Shown: positions 8,113-16,303 of the stretch, piece by piece
Layout of the letters: every line of letters starts with the position of its first letter
How positions within the stretch are numbered: the stretch's first letter is position 1
Source of the DNA: Cognatundibacterium griseum
Lineage (GTDB): Bacteria; Pseudomonadota; Gammaproteobacteria; Burkholderiales; Burkholderiaceae_D
DNA: 64,000 nucleotides
Reading direction: 5' to 3'
NCBI RefSeq assembly: GCF_014284195.1
Contig: NZ_JACOGC010000004.1
Span: 1-64,000, forward strand
Notes under the pieces: generated by a model
What the model was told of the DNA's origin: nothing
Database searches by the model: none
The model's input: only the letters and a program-made list of their open reading frames with translations
Made by a program: the position numbers and the translations under genes

Positions 8113-10008
8113 TTACTGTCTATTCTTTTTCTGAGAACTGGGTCGGTTGAGGCCCGGTGTTTTACCCGATGAAGCAATGCTCAGCGATACCGCAGGCATG
8201 TCTTCCGCCTGCAATTTTGCATGTACGGTCATCAGTTCATCGCGACGGAAAGCATGGATCTCCACGGTTTCTCCAACACGGTAGCGCCCTGTTGCGGCGC
8301 TCAATCCATCTGCGATATCGGCAGCAGTGACACGCAATCCGTTGATGGCGATGAGCACGTCGAGCGCGGACAGACCTGCCAGATGTGCCGCGTGGCCCTC
8401 AAACACGTTTGCGATTTTACAGTCCTGCCCATCGCGCACCACCTTGATGCCCAGGCTGGCTTTTTGACTGTTATCACCAGCGTCAACCGCAACGCCAAAA
8501 TCAGCATATAACTTCGCCAGTGGCACGTCTTCTGTACCACGGACATATTTATCCAGGAAACGGCGGACATCCACACCGGTCGCCTTCATGATGACGGATT
8601 CGATTTCATTTTCTGCCAGCCCTTGCTGTTTCGCAGTCAGGGCTTTGGCATAAAAATCCCTGCCGAACTGCTGCCATAGCACGCGCATCACATCATCCAG
8701 CGATTTCTTTCCGGCTGTTGCTGCGCGTATGGTCAGATCCAGCCCCAGCGCCACCAGTGACCCTTTGGTGTAATAACTGACGATGGCATTGGGAGAATTT
8801 TCATCCTGACGATAGTATTTAGTCCAGGCATCGAAGCTGGATTCCGCCACGCTCTGCTTTTTGCGGCCGCTGCCGCGGGTGACCAGATTCATGGTTTTCG
8901 CAACCATTTTCAGGTAAGCCGCTTCGTCAATGACGCCGGCCCGCACCAGCATCAGATCATCGTAATAACTGGTGAAGCCTTCAAACAGCCAAAGCAGACT
9001 GGTGTAATTTTCGCGACTCAGATCGTAATCAGCAAATACCGCTGGCTTAATCCGCTTCACATTCCAGGTATGGAAATATTCATGGCTGCACAAGCCAAGA
9101 AAACCCTTATATCCCTCACTCATACCGGGCTGGTGTTTCAAGGGAATATCATTACGGTTGCAGATCAGCGCGGTGGATGCGCGATGCTCCAATCCGCCGT
9201 ATCCTTCGCCGACCGCCATGATCATGAATACATAGCGATCCATCGGCGCTTTTTTGGAGCGGGGTTCAAACAGGGCAATCTGACTTTCACAGATTTTCCG
9301 TACATCGACCACCATGCGGTCCATGTCCATGTTCGGGACTTTGCCGGTGACCACGAAATCATGTGGAACGCCGCAGGCTTCAAAGGTGGCCAATGCGAAA
9401 TCACCCATTTCCACCGGATGATCAATCAGTTCATCATAATTACGGGCAATGTAAGTGCCAAAACCGTAGCGTTTCGCTTTCAGCTCGGTCAACGCAGTTG
9501 CCACCCGCCATGTCTTGCAGGCCGGGTCAGCCGCGCGCTGAAGATCGACGACATGCGGCAAATGTTGCTGCCCATGCACGGACAGAAAAACACTGGTGCC
9601 GTTAAAGAATCCATGAGTCTGGTCCAGATGCGCCGCACGTACGGACAAATCCCATGCATACACTTCATAACTGATGGTCAGCGCAGCTTTACACGGCGCA
9701 GCCTGCCAGGTATGTTTATCCAGTTTTTTCAATCCAATCTTTTTGCCGCCGCAACTGGCACTGATCTGCTGGATATGCCGTGCAAAATCCCGCACCATAT
9801 AACTGCCCGGAATCCATGCCGGCAGACTGACAAGCTGCCCGGTTTCGGATGGCGCAGCAATCGTCAGAGTGACCTCAAAAATATGTCCTGCCAGATCTTT
9901 GGGAATAATGCTGTAATGCAGTGGGCTGTTTACGGCCGCCGGAGATAATGCGCTGCTCCGTGTACTGCTGGTTTGCCGGTGTCTCTCAGGCTTCGTCGCT
10001 GTTGTCAT
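8113..10008 (-). CDS. M61 family metallopeptidase with C-terminal PDZ domain
   Basis: About 631 residues form a glycyl-aminopeptidase-like zinc protease of family M61, probably cytosolic since no signal peptide is seen. Counting from the upstream TTG at 10014, the HEYFH zinc motif is at 311-315 within SHEYFHTWNVKRIKP. The third ligand glutamate is in WLFEGFTSYYDD (about 345), and GYGGLEH at 271-277 resembles the exopeptidase motif. The N-terminal part is the M61 beta domain; a PDZ-like region follows at about 510-590 (GHAAHLAGLSALDVLIAING). I prefer the ATG at 10008 over the TTG two codons upstream. The substrate is unknown. Confidence 0.92.
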   Translation of the reverse strand: MTTATKPERHRQTSSTRSSALSPAAVNSPLHYSIIPKDLAGHIFEVTLTIAAPSETGQLVSLPAWIPGSYMVRDFARHIQQISASCGGKKIGLKKLDKHTWQAAPCKAALTISYEVYAWDLSVRAAHLDQTHGFFNGTSVFLSVHGQQHLPHVVDLQRAADPACKTWRVATALTELKAKRYGFGTYIARNYDELIDHPVEMGDFALATFEACGVPHDFVVTGKVPNMDMDRMVVDVRKICESQIALFEPRSKKAPMDRYVFMIMAVGEGYGGLEHRASTALICNRNDIPLKHQPGMSEGYKGFLGLCSHEYFHTWNVKRIKPAVFADYDLSRENYTSLLWLFEGFTSYYDDLMLVRAGVIDEAAYLKMVAKTMNLVTRGSGRKKQSVAESSFDAWTKYYRQDENSPNAIVSYYTKGSLVALGLDLTIRAATAGKKSLDDVMRVLWQQFGRDFYAKALTAKQQGLAENEIESVIMKATGVDVRRFLDKYVRGTEDVPLAKLYADFGVAVDAGDNSQKASLGIKVVRDGQDCKIANVFEGHAAHLAGLSALDVLIAINGLRVTAADIADGLSAATGRYRVGETVEIHAFRRDELMTVHAKLQAEDMPAVSLSIASSGKTPGLNRPSSQKKNRQ

Positions 10009-10067
10009 GCTCAACGATCTTTCTTTGTGTTGTAGTTGATTGTGATTTTTTGCCGCGATCAGAGATG

Positions 10068-10520
10068 TCAGCTACGGACGTTGGCCGCGATGAAAGTGAA
10101 TATCTGCGCCGTCACGACAACACGGGTCAATTGCAGGCGCAAGTCAATGAACCAGTCGGGAACAGCGTAACTCTGATACAGCTTTTTATCTATTTTGTAA
10201 GCAGCGATAAAGCCGGCAACCTGCACCAGAAAACCAAACAGCATGTTTCCTAATGAGCACCAGGCGATCAGCGTAGGAATCACGCCCCAGATCAGGGCTT
10301 TTTTAGTTTCCTCGTCATCCTTGCCGTCCGCCATGATGGTGACACCCCAGTGGACCCCGCCGAGAAAAGACAGAATCACAATGCCATATGCCAGCTGCGC
10401 CTTGATGAAATATCCCAGCCAGTCCGGATGCACCAGCCAGCATGCCAGTGTCAGTAAAACGAAAGGAATCAACCCGATGAAACCGAGGCGGATGACCAGT
10501 TTTTGATTCAGTTTATGCAT
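10068..10520 (-). CDS. DUF3429 family integral membrane protein
   Basis: This 150-residue protein contains about four hydrophobic helices: GFIGLIPFVLLTLACWLV, YGIVILSFLGGVHWG, LIWGVIPTLIAWCSLGNMLFGFLVQVAGFIAAYKI, and a C-terminal segment. FLGGVHWG followed by a short polar loop is characteristic of the DUF3429 family. Its role is not known. It is the second gene of a leftward set, 59 bases upstream of the M61 peptidase. Confidence 0.85.
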   Translation of the reverse strand: MHKLNQKLVIRLGFIGLIPFVLLTLACWLVHPDWLGYFIKAQLAYGIVILSFLGGVHWGVTIMADGKDDEETKKALIWGVIPTLIAWCSLGNMLFGFLVQVAGFIAAYKIDKKLYQSYAVPDWFIDLRLQLTRVVVTAQIFTFIAANVRS

Positions 10521-10676
10521 ACCATTCCGCTACTATGTGTGCCGCTACCGTTTTTTACGCCACCCGGTTTGCTGCGTCTGTCACGACAAAAGAACGCTAT
10601 TTTAAGAGGAAATCGGAGACTTAGATATATCTGGAGCGGAATCACTTACCGGAATCATGTTTTCTGTCGCACAGGT

Positions 10677-11276
10677 TCAGCACGCCGCAGAAGGAAATAT
10701 CAGGTCTGCAGGTACATCGACATCGTGCAGAATACCGGCATCGTCAACATTGACAGTGGTGACGTTGGCGTGTGACAGCACATGACGTGCGCCCTGATCA
10801 CCGCTCAACTGCAGCAATTCCGGCAAGTGTGTTCTGGAGAATCCGACCGGATTTCCCCGCCGCCCCTGAAACACCGGTGCGGCAATATCCGCGCCGTTTA
10901 GCAAGCTGTGATGCAGGGCGGCAATCGTCACAGGCCGGACAAATGGCATATCGCCCAAAGCAATGATCCATCCGGCACTGTCCATCGTGTCACGCAGCGC
11001 GCAAGTCAGCGATGCTGCCATGCCGGTGTCGGCCGCTTCGCAAATCAGCGTGCGAAATCCATGCTGTTCCATTTCGCGCACCAGATCCGGATTATCAGGG
11101 CGCACCACAACCACCATATCGGGCAAGACAGCCCGCAGATTCAGCGCGCTGCTCAGCGCGACTGTGTGACCATCCGGCAATAATTGCATCAGTTTGTCGC
11201 TGGCACCGGACAGGTCATAGCGACGCCCTCGCCCTGCAGCCAGCAGAATCCCTGTGCAGGGCACGGAAAAGGACAT
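10677..11276 (-). CDS. MobA/MocA-like nucleotidyltransferase
   Basis: This 199-residue NTP transferase-like protein has the nucleotide-binding ILLAAGRGRRY at 10-20, the conserved lysine in SDKLMQLLPDG, IIALGDMPFV with the metal aspartate, and RGNPVGFSR. These match the molybdenum-cofactor cytidylyltransferase (MocA) subgroup. By family it would attach CMP to molybdopterin for xanthine-dehydrogenase-type enzymes, but no molybdoenzyme is in the window and the exact substrate is an inference. It sits six bases after the dsbC-like gene in the same direction. Confidence 0.85.
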   Translation of the reverse strand: MSFSVPCTGILLAAGRGRRYDLSGASDKLMQLLPDGHTVALSSALNLRAVLPDMVVVVRPDNPDLVREMEQHGFRTLICEAADTGMAASLTCALRDTMDSAGWIIALGDMPFVRPVTIAALHHSLLNGADIAAPVFQGRRGNPVGFSRTHLPELLQLSGDQGARHVLSHANVTTVNVDDAGILHDVDVPADLIFPSAAC

Positions 11277-11281
11277 CTGAC

Positions 11282-12025
11282 TCAGTTAGCTTTGACGTTG
11301 TGCAGGCTGGCAAATTTTTCCTCCAGCCCTTTGGCATCCAGCGCACCAGGTACGCGTGATCCATCTGCAAAGAAAATAGCCGGTGTGCCATTTACCCGCA
11401 GCTTTTGTCCCAGCGCGAGAATCTTGTCGTTTGGCGTGACGCAGTTAGACTGGGCCGGCGCTGCGGCTTTACCGTTCAGCATCCAGTCTTCCCATGCTTT
11501 ATTGCGATCGGCAGAACACCAGATGTTTTTTGATTTGACGGCGGAATCTTCCGACAGAATATTGTACATAAAGGTATAAACCGTAATATTGTCCATACCA
11601 GCCAATGTTTTGCGCAGACGTTTGCAATAACCGCAGTTCGGATCCTCAAACACAGCAATCACGCGTTTGCCATCCCCTTTCACCATCTTCAGCGCCGATT
11701 CCAGCGGCAAATCAGAAAATTTCACCCGGCTCAGATCATCGGTTCTGGCTTTGGTGTAATTGACGCCGTTTTTTGCGTCAATTACATTGCCGATGAACAG
11801 ATACTGGGCTTTTTCATCCGTATACAAAACCTCGGAGCCGACCCTGACTTCATACAATCCGGCATACGGCGTTTTCGTGACCGAGTCGACTTTAATCCCG
11901 TCTGCCAGACGCGGTTCAACCAGTTTTTTAACAGCAGCTTCCTGCGGTGTCTGTGCAACGGTCAGCCCGGTGCCAACCAGCATCACAGCAGCGTTCACAG
12001 CAATAATATAGTGCTTCAGTTTCAT
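11282..12025 (-). CDS. dsbC: Thiol:disulfide interchange protein, DsbC family
   Basis: This periplasmic disulfide isomerase is 247 residues long. Residues 1-24 are a signal peptide (MKLKHYIIAV... ending TVAQ). The N-terminal dimerisation domain covers about 28-95. The thioredoxin domain has the active site CGYC at 131-134 (FEDPNCGYCKRLRK) and the cis-proline in VNGTPAIFF. A second cysteine pair (IWCSADR and QSNCVTP) matches the structural disulfide of DsbC. It follows the FAD hydroxylase by ten bases in the same direction, a neighbourhood seen in related bacteria. A dsbB gene is elsewhere in the window (28318). Confidence 0.94.
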   Translation of the reverse strand: MKLKHYIIAVNAAVMLVGTGLTVAQTPQEAAVKKLVEPRLADGIKVDSVTKTPYAGLYEVRVGSEVLYTDEKAQYLFIGNVIDAKNGVNYTKARTDDLSRVKFSDLPLESALKMVKGDGKRVIAVFEDPNCGYCKRLRKTLAGMDNITVYTFMYNILSEDSAVKSKNIWCSADRNKAWEDWMLNGKAAAPAQSNCVTPNDKILALGQKLRVNGTPAIFFADGSRVPGALDAKGLEEKFASLHNVKAN

Positions 12026-12035
12026 TCAATATCCT

Positions 12036-13241
12036 TCATTTACCCATAGCATGGGCAATTAATTGGCCCTTTAAGACTGGCAATCGGTTGAGTAAGTTCA
12101 ACCCCAGATTGCGTGCCAGGCGCACCGGCGTCAGGTCAGAACCAAACAGCCGTGACAATCCATCGGTCGCGGCCTGCATCAGCAAAACCTGCTCCTTGCG
12201 CGCCCTGCGATAACGCTCCAGAAAACGCGCTTCGCCGCAATCCCGGCAGGACTCACGCTCTTTCAGTATCTGCAGCAGGCAAGCGACATCGCCAAATCCG
12301 AGATTCATGCCATGTCCTGCCAGCGGATGCACCACATGCGCTGCATCACCGATTAATGCAACCCGTTCGGCAACCATCTGATGCGGGCGCATCAGGGTCA
12401 GCGGAAATGCTTTAATATTTTCCGGCAATACCGGCGTCAGATGTCCCAGCGCAGGCAGGCAATATGTTTCCAGCCTTTCAACCAGCGCCGGCAATGGTTC
12501 CCGCATCAGCGTGTCAGCCAGCGCATCCGGTGCCGACCAGACCAGTGAGACGCGATTTCCGGGCAACGGCAGCAGGGCGATGATGCCCTGCTCTTCAATA
12601 AACCACTGATGTGCGACGCCGTGATGCGGCTTTTCACATTCAAAATTTGTGACCACGCCCTTCTGTCCATAAGAGCGGTAATCCAGGCCAATATCACACT
12701 GTCCCCTGACCCAGGATTGTGCGCCATCGGCACCGACAATCAGTTGCGCCCGGATCACCCGGTCATCATCCAGCATCAGTTCAGCAGCCTCTTCCCCAGC
12801 TGTCATTTTTTTTGCAGCGCCCTGCACCAGATGCAAATTCTGCGTAAATCGCATTGCCGTATCAAGCGCCCGGTTAAGATTCTTATCCTCCACAATCCAG
12901 GCAAGCTCATCACTGCGCGCACCATAGGCATCAAACACCAGCTTACCTGCATCCTGAGCGGCACCACCCGGCTGACAACCGCATACTTCCATACCGTGAA
13001 CGACAGAAACACGTTGCAAATCCATGCCATCCCAGACCTTCAGCGCAGCCAGCAAATCCTGCGCCACATGATTCAAGGCAAAGACACGCACATCCCAGTC
13101 TGCATCCGCCGCTGGCAGCACCTGATCACGACCCAGTACAACCACCCGCAAACCCGCCTGTGCCAAGCCTAAAGCAGCCGCCTTACCAATTGCGCCATTG
13201 CCAACGATGCAAATATCGCAATCAACCCTTTTATCTGTCAT
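12036..13241 (-). CDS. Ubiquinone biosynthesis FAD-dependent hydroxylase (UbiH/UbiF family)
   Basis: The 401-residue flavin monooxygenase has the dinucleotide motif CIVGNGAIGKAAALG (GxGxxG at 14-19), the central LIVGADGAQSWVR motif, and LIGDAAHVVHPLAGHGMNLG with the GD and hydroxylase signatures. The family hydroxylates the ring of ubiquinone precursors using NADPH and oxygen, associated with the inner membrane. Which ring position is modified (UbiH, UbiF, UbiL or UbiM type) cannot be told by eye. It is the first gene of the leftward group ending at the M61 peptidase. Confidence 0.9.
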   Translation of the reverse strand: MTDKRVDCDICIVGNGAIGKAAALGLAQAGLRVVVLGRDQVLPAADADWDVRVFALNHVAQDLLAALKVWDGMDLQRVSVVHGMEVCGCQPGGAAQDAGKLVFDAYGARSDELAWIVEDKNLNRALDTAMRFTQNLHLVQGAAKKMTAGEEAAELMLDDDRVIRAQLIVGADGAQSWVRGQCDIGLDYRSYGQKGVVTNFECEKPHHGVAHQWFIEEQGIIALLPLPGNRVSLVWSAPDALADTLMREPLPALVERLETYCLPALGHLTPVLPENIKAFPLTLMRPHQMVAERVALIGDAAHVVHPLAGHGMNLGFGDVACLLQILKERESCRDCGEARFLERYRRARKEQVLLMQAATDGLSRLFGSDLTPVRLARNLGLNLLNRLPVLKGQLIAHAMGK

Positions 13242-13357
13242 AGCAATTCATCCTGCCCGAAAACAAGACCCCCATTATACGGCACCGGCGAACGCCCCTC
13301 CGATGCGCAAAATCAATACCCCGCGCGCCCCGCCAGAAATTTTTCTGCCCACGGGAC

Positions 13358-13386
13358 TTGCCAAACACAGCTTCAGTCTCTATAAT
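13358..13386 (+). promoter_or_regulatory. Promoter of the tRNA-Phe gene
   Basis: TTGCCA at 13358-13363 and a perfect TATAAT at 13381-13386 are spaced by 17 bases, and the tRNA begins 10 bases after the -10 element. Confidence 0.85.
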
Positions 13387-13396
13387 GCGTGGTCTT

Positions 13397-13472
13397 GGCC
13401 TGGTAGCTCAGTCGGTAGAGCAGAGGATTGAAAATCCTTGTGTCGGTGGTTCGATTCCGCCCCGGGCCACCA
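13397..13472 (+). tRNA. tRNA-Phe(GAA)
   Basis: The 76-base cloverleaf includes an encoded CCA. The acceptor stem GGCCTGG (13397-13403) pairs with CCGGGCC (13462-13468). The D-arm is GCTCAGTCGGTAGAGC. The anticodon loop TTGAAAA gives GAA at 13430-13432, and the T-arm is GTGGTTCGATTCCGC. It has its own promoter upstream. The bases after its 3' end lead into an integrase fragment, so this tRNA is the likely attachment site of a former island. Confidence 0.97.
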
Positions 13473-13519
13473 AGATTATAAGTTGTTGATCTGATTGAGG
13501 TTTTTAATCTTCAAAATAT

Positions 13520-13558
13520 CAGGTGTTCCAAACAGGTGTTCCACCTCACATTGAGGTG
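13520..13558 (+). repeat. Direct repeats and SD-overlapping hairpin before the integrase remnant
   Basis: CAGGTGTTCCA occurs twice (13520-13530 and 13533-13543). It is followed by an inverted repeat, CACCTCA (13542-13548) and TGAGGTG (13552-13558), with a 3-base loop. The right arm contains the GAGGTG Shine-Dalgarno of the integrase start at 13565, so the hairpin could limit its translation. The direct repeats could be recombinase arm sites. Confidence 0.5.
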
Positions 13559-13564
13559 ATACCG

Positions 13565-14299
13565 ATGAAATTAGCTTCACACCTACGCCGTTCTCGACAC
13601 GGCGTTTTTTATTTCCGAATCGTTTTCCCACAAATTCTCGCTGCCATTCTAGGTCAGCCAGAACTTAATCGCTCCCTGCTTACCCGTTGCCCCAAAACCG
13701 CAAAGCTTACGGGCTACCAACTCTCTGGCACAATGCTGCCATTGATTTCCAGATTGACGCGACTCATGACGATTGATCCAGAGAGCCTTGACCCTGAAAG
13801 TATAAAAAAGCTGATCGTGGAAGGATTGACGATCAACACGGACGGCAGCTTCTCCGCTGCCCGCATTCAGACCAGCGACGATCCTCAAATCGCACAGGAA
13901 GAGCTCAGGAGCTTCGCCCAACTTATCCACTCAACCCGTGCCGTACAAGCATCCCCCGCAACCTCCCCTGCCATCGTTGTGCCGCAAACGGAAGCACTGA
14001 AGGCGGAGGCGCAAATGCTGAAGGCCGAACTGACCCAGCCTGCCGCAGCCTTGCCGATCAAGCCCAGTACGCTGAAAGAAGCCTTTGATTCCTACCTGCT
14101 GTCCAAGAAGGGCATTGCAGCAACCACAAAAAAATCTTACACCGAGAGCCTTGAGTTGTTCGGCATCATGATCGGCGGCGATCAGCGGATGGTGCATGAA
14201 ATCACCCGCAAGGAATGCATGGACTTCAACGAAGCCCTGTCGCACATTCCACACCTACAGTTGCACTGCATGCCCGCCTTACCAGTGAAGAAGATTTAG
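13565..14299 (+). pseudogene. Truncated tyrosine recombinase/integrase (N-terminal part only)
   Basis: The start MKLASHLRRSRHGVFYFR is typical of phage/island integrases found beside tRNA genes. The segment around 170-230 (STLKEAFDSYLLSKKGI followed by ATTKKSYTESLELF) is the SAM-like core-binding domain. The frame then stops after about 244 residues. The catalytic domain with the R-H-R-Y residues is absent, and the last dozen residues (PHLQLHCMPALPVKKI) look like out-of-frame sequence past a deletion junction near 14245-14260. The ATG at 13565 has a strong GAGGTGA ribosome-binding site. I read it as a dead integrase from an island once inserted at tRNA-Phe. Confidence 0.8.
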
Positions 14300-15000
14300 C
14301 GAAATGGCTTGGACTGCCGAACGCGGTTATCCAGCAATGGCGAATCCAAGGTCCATGTCTCTCACCAACCAAATATCGTTTGGGGACGGCCTACGACTGG
14401 ATCATTGACCACATCACTCCGGTCTTCACCAGTGCCACTTCCACAGAAAATAATTCCGACAATACACTGGACGATATAGTCGCGGCATGGAAGATGAAAA
14501 TCCCCGTGATGCTAGTAGGTGACACACTGCTGGGCTTCCTCAGATCAGTAAAAGAAGAGTCCCAGCCCTCCGGGTATCGGTTGGTAAATATCCCTGCCTT
14601 GCCATTTCACCCGCGAGAAGTAACACGAGCAGCCTTGGCCACGTTCAAAGATTTGCTCGTGGCACACGCTGAATTCAGTACTGCCGTCTCAGAATCAGAC
14701 TCCAAAGCAGAAACGATTTACGAGCAATGGAAAAACCAAGTTCAGCCAGAAGTACGACTACAGTTCTTCCGTTCTGCACTGCTAGGAGTGCTTTCTTATA
14801 TCCTAATGACGCGCCCAGATGGAACAAAGATCACGTTCAGGAGTGCTGGCGAGGAGTGGATTGCCAGTGGTGACGTTAATGGGAAATTACGTCGGGACCC
14901 AAACTCTGCCCGTGACATCTGGCAATATATTAACGATAAAAATGAGGTGGAAACTTATTCCGGTGGATGGTACCCCTCCCAAGGTTTCTACTGCAATTAA
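14215..15000 (+). pseudogene. Unknown island ORF, probably missing its 5' end and fused to the integrase fragment
   Basis: The open frame starts at an ATG inside the integrase fragment, in another reading phase. Its first ~20 residues are therefore probably not native. From about LTSEEDLAKWLGLPNAVIQ it reads like a genuine protein with an excisionase/HTH-like stretch that continues into QQWRIQGPCLSP. An acidic linker and a larger domain of unknown function follow (VRLQFFRSALLGVLSYIL, WQYINDKNEVETYSGGWYPS). I recognise no named family. Base composition and codon use (many A/T third positions) differ from the neighbouring housekeeping genes, consistent with acquired DNA. It could still be expressed by coupling to the integrase fragment. 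Confidence 0.5.
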
Positions 15001-15441
15001 TTCTGCAGAATCGCTTTCAAAACGAACTAGCCGTTGTCCAAAAGGCGGCAAACCAAAGGAAGTCCCTGGACTTCCTTTGGTAAATTTCACATACTCGCGT
15101 GGTCGCACAGAATTGAGAGTGACACGGCCAAAAGTGTCACAAATTTCAGTGTCGGAAGTAAAGCCATGTCTACTATAAATGCCTGGTTGCGTAGTCCACA
15201 ACAATAGCGAATTAATTTGTTGCTCAGAAGAAAAATTAATCGCATTAGAAAGCAATTGTGTGCTTAAACCCTGGCCACGCCAGGCTTGGTCAACGCAAAC
15301 CATACCAATCATGGCGCATCGAGATCCCTGAAACGGATTGCGTATGCGCAAGACTAGCGTCGCTACGCTAGTGCCATTGTTTTTTTCCGACAGCGTCAAG
15401 CAATATGTGCCTACGGCGGACCATGCAGTGCTCAGCGAGCA
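14887..15441 (-). pseudogene. GNAT acetyltransferase remnant
   Basis: On the minus strand an open frame without an ATG (bounded upstream by TAA at 15444-15442) encodes the core of a GNAT fold: LRIRNPFQGSRCAMIGMVCVDQAWRGQGLSTQLL, then LLLWTTQPGIYSRHGF. The acetyl-CoA motif is WRGQGLS. Only TTG or CTG codons could start it, and the first strand/helix of the fold is missing. The C-terminal ~45 residues overlap the convergent ORF and look like read-through. I call it a 5'-truncated, probably non-functional gene, part of the island scar. Confidence 0.6.
15052..15081. repeat. Perfect 13-bp inverted repeat with 4-base loop
   Basis: ACCAAAGGAAGTC at 15052-15064 is followed after CCTG by its exact reverse complement at 15069-15081. 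There is no T-run directly after it on either strand, so a terminator role is doubtful. It lies within the C-terminal part of the GNAT remnant, just past the convergent unknown ORF. Confidence 0.7.
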
Positions 15442-15509
15442 TTAACAGCAAGTTAATGTGATGCGTAACAAAAACTTTCATCATCACGTGAAAAGACTGA
15501 ACTCGGTGT

Positions 15510-16058
15510 TCAGCCAACCCTAAGCAACCGTCCTGCATCAATCTGCATCGGTACGGTTTTACTCAGCATTTCAAGCAGAATCATCGCGCGGCATTCTGGA
15601 TCTGTGTTTTGATAGATCGCCTCCATACCGGAAAATGGTCCGTCAGCGATCACAACGGCGTCACCGTTATTGAACATAGAAGCAGTTGGCATCAGTTGTT
15701 CGCGCTGGCGTAACAGATTAACGAGTGCGTCATCCACCTTGGCTGCACAGGTACCGAAGCGCACCAGTTGATTCACCCCTGTTGTAGACCGGATTGGCGA
15801 CCAGCTTTTTCCCTGATCGCTGCTATCTAGCCGGATAAACAAGTAACGTGGGAACATCGGTTCTGCAACTGTCGCTACCTTACGCCGCCGCGCTCGCTCA
15901 ATGCGCATCAGCGGCAGATAGCACTCATAACCCTGACGCTCAAGATTCATCAGTGCTACTTCTTCTTGCCGGGGTTTGGTATGGAGCAGATACCAGGCTG
16001 TCGTTGCAGGAGAAACGATGGCAGGCTGATCAGGACTGGCCGTAGATGATATATGCAT
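15510..16058 (-). CDS. RfaH-like specialised NusG paralog (transcription antiterminator)
   Basis: From the ATG at 16058 the product is 182 residues, the normal size for RfaH/NusG paralogs. The NGN domain shows WYLLHTKPRQEEVALMNLER, ECYLPLMRIERARRRK, MFPRYLFIRLD and TTGVNQLVRFG. A KOW-like C-terminal domain follows (FNNGDAVVIADGPFSGMEAI). Such proteins travel with RNA polymerase and permit expression of long polysaccharide or surface operons. The frame is open 46 codons further upstream (to 16196), which would add a hydrophobic stretch unlike the family; no start has a good Shine-Dalgarno. No polysaccharide operon lies next to it, only the island scar downstream. Confidence 0.85.
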   Translation of the reverse strand: MHISSTASPDQPAIVSPATTAWYLLHTKPRQEEVALMNLERQGYECYLPLMRIERARRRKVATVAEPMFPRYLFIRLDSSDQGKSWSPIRSTTGVNQLVRFGTCAAKVDDALVNLLRQREQLMPTASMFNNGDAVVIADGPFSGMEAIYQNTDPECRAMILLEMLSKTVPMQIDAGRLLRVG

Positions 16059-16269
16059 CAAACAATCAGAGCTTACCAACTCAACTACCGTTTTTTCAGT
16101 GATGTGCGATTGCATAGAAACAGATGATTGCTGTTTGGTGAAAAATATCGTTAACAAAAGAAGCTGTGCCAAGAATGGCAAAATCCAGCGTCTCATATGC
16201 TACGCCATCGATTTTAACAAAGTCAATGCGAATGCAGGACTTCGCAATCCGTCAACTCAACCCTGACGA

Positions 16270-16297
16270 CAAGCGGTAGTCCGCTTGCCTGTTTTTC
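16270..16297 (+). terminator. Possible rightward terminator between the RfaH-like gene and the acyl-CoA synthetase
   Basis: CAAGCGG (16270-16276), TAGT loop, CCGCTTG (16281-16287), then CCTGTTTTTC. The T-run is on the plus strand, although the flanking genes run leftward, so its use is uncertain. Confidence 0.4.
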
Positions 16298-16303
16298 TAT
16301 ATC

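Noticed and set aside
9070..9948. Plus-strand 292-codon ORF inside the M61 gene
   Set aside because: It mirrors the M61 coding frame and has no ribosome-binding site or family resemblance.
14887..15500. Integron attC site around the 13-bp hairpin
   Set aside because: No paired RYYYAAC/GTTRRRY core sites at suitable spacing.
13397..16300. Second attachment site (repeat of the tRNA-Phe 3' end)
   Set aside because: I looked for a repeat of the T-arm/acceptor sequence downstream and saw none in this window.
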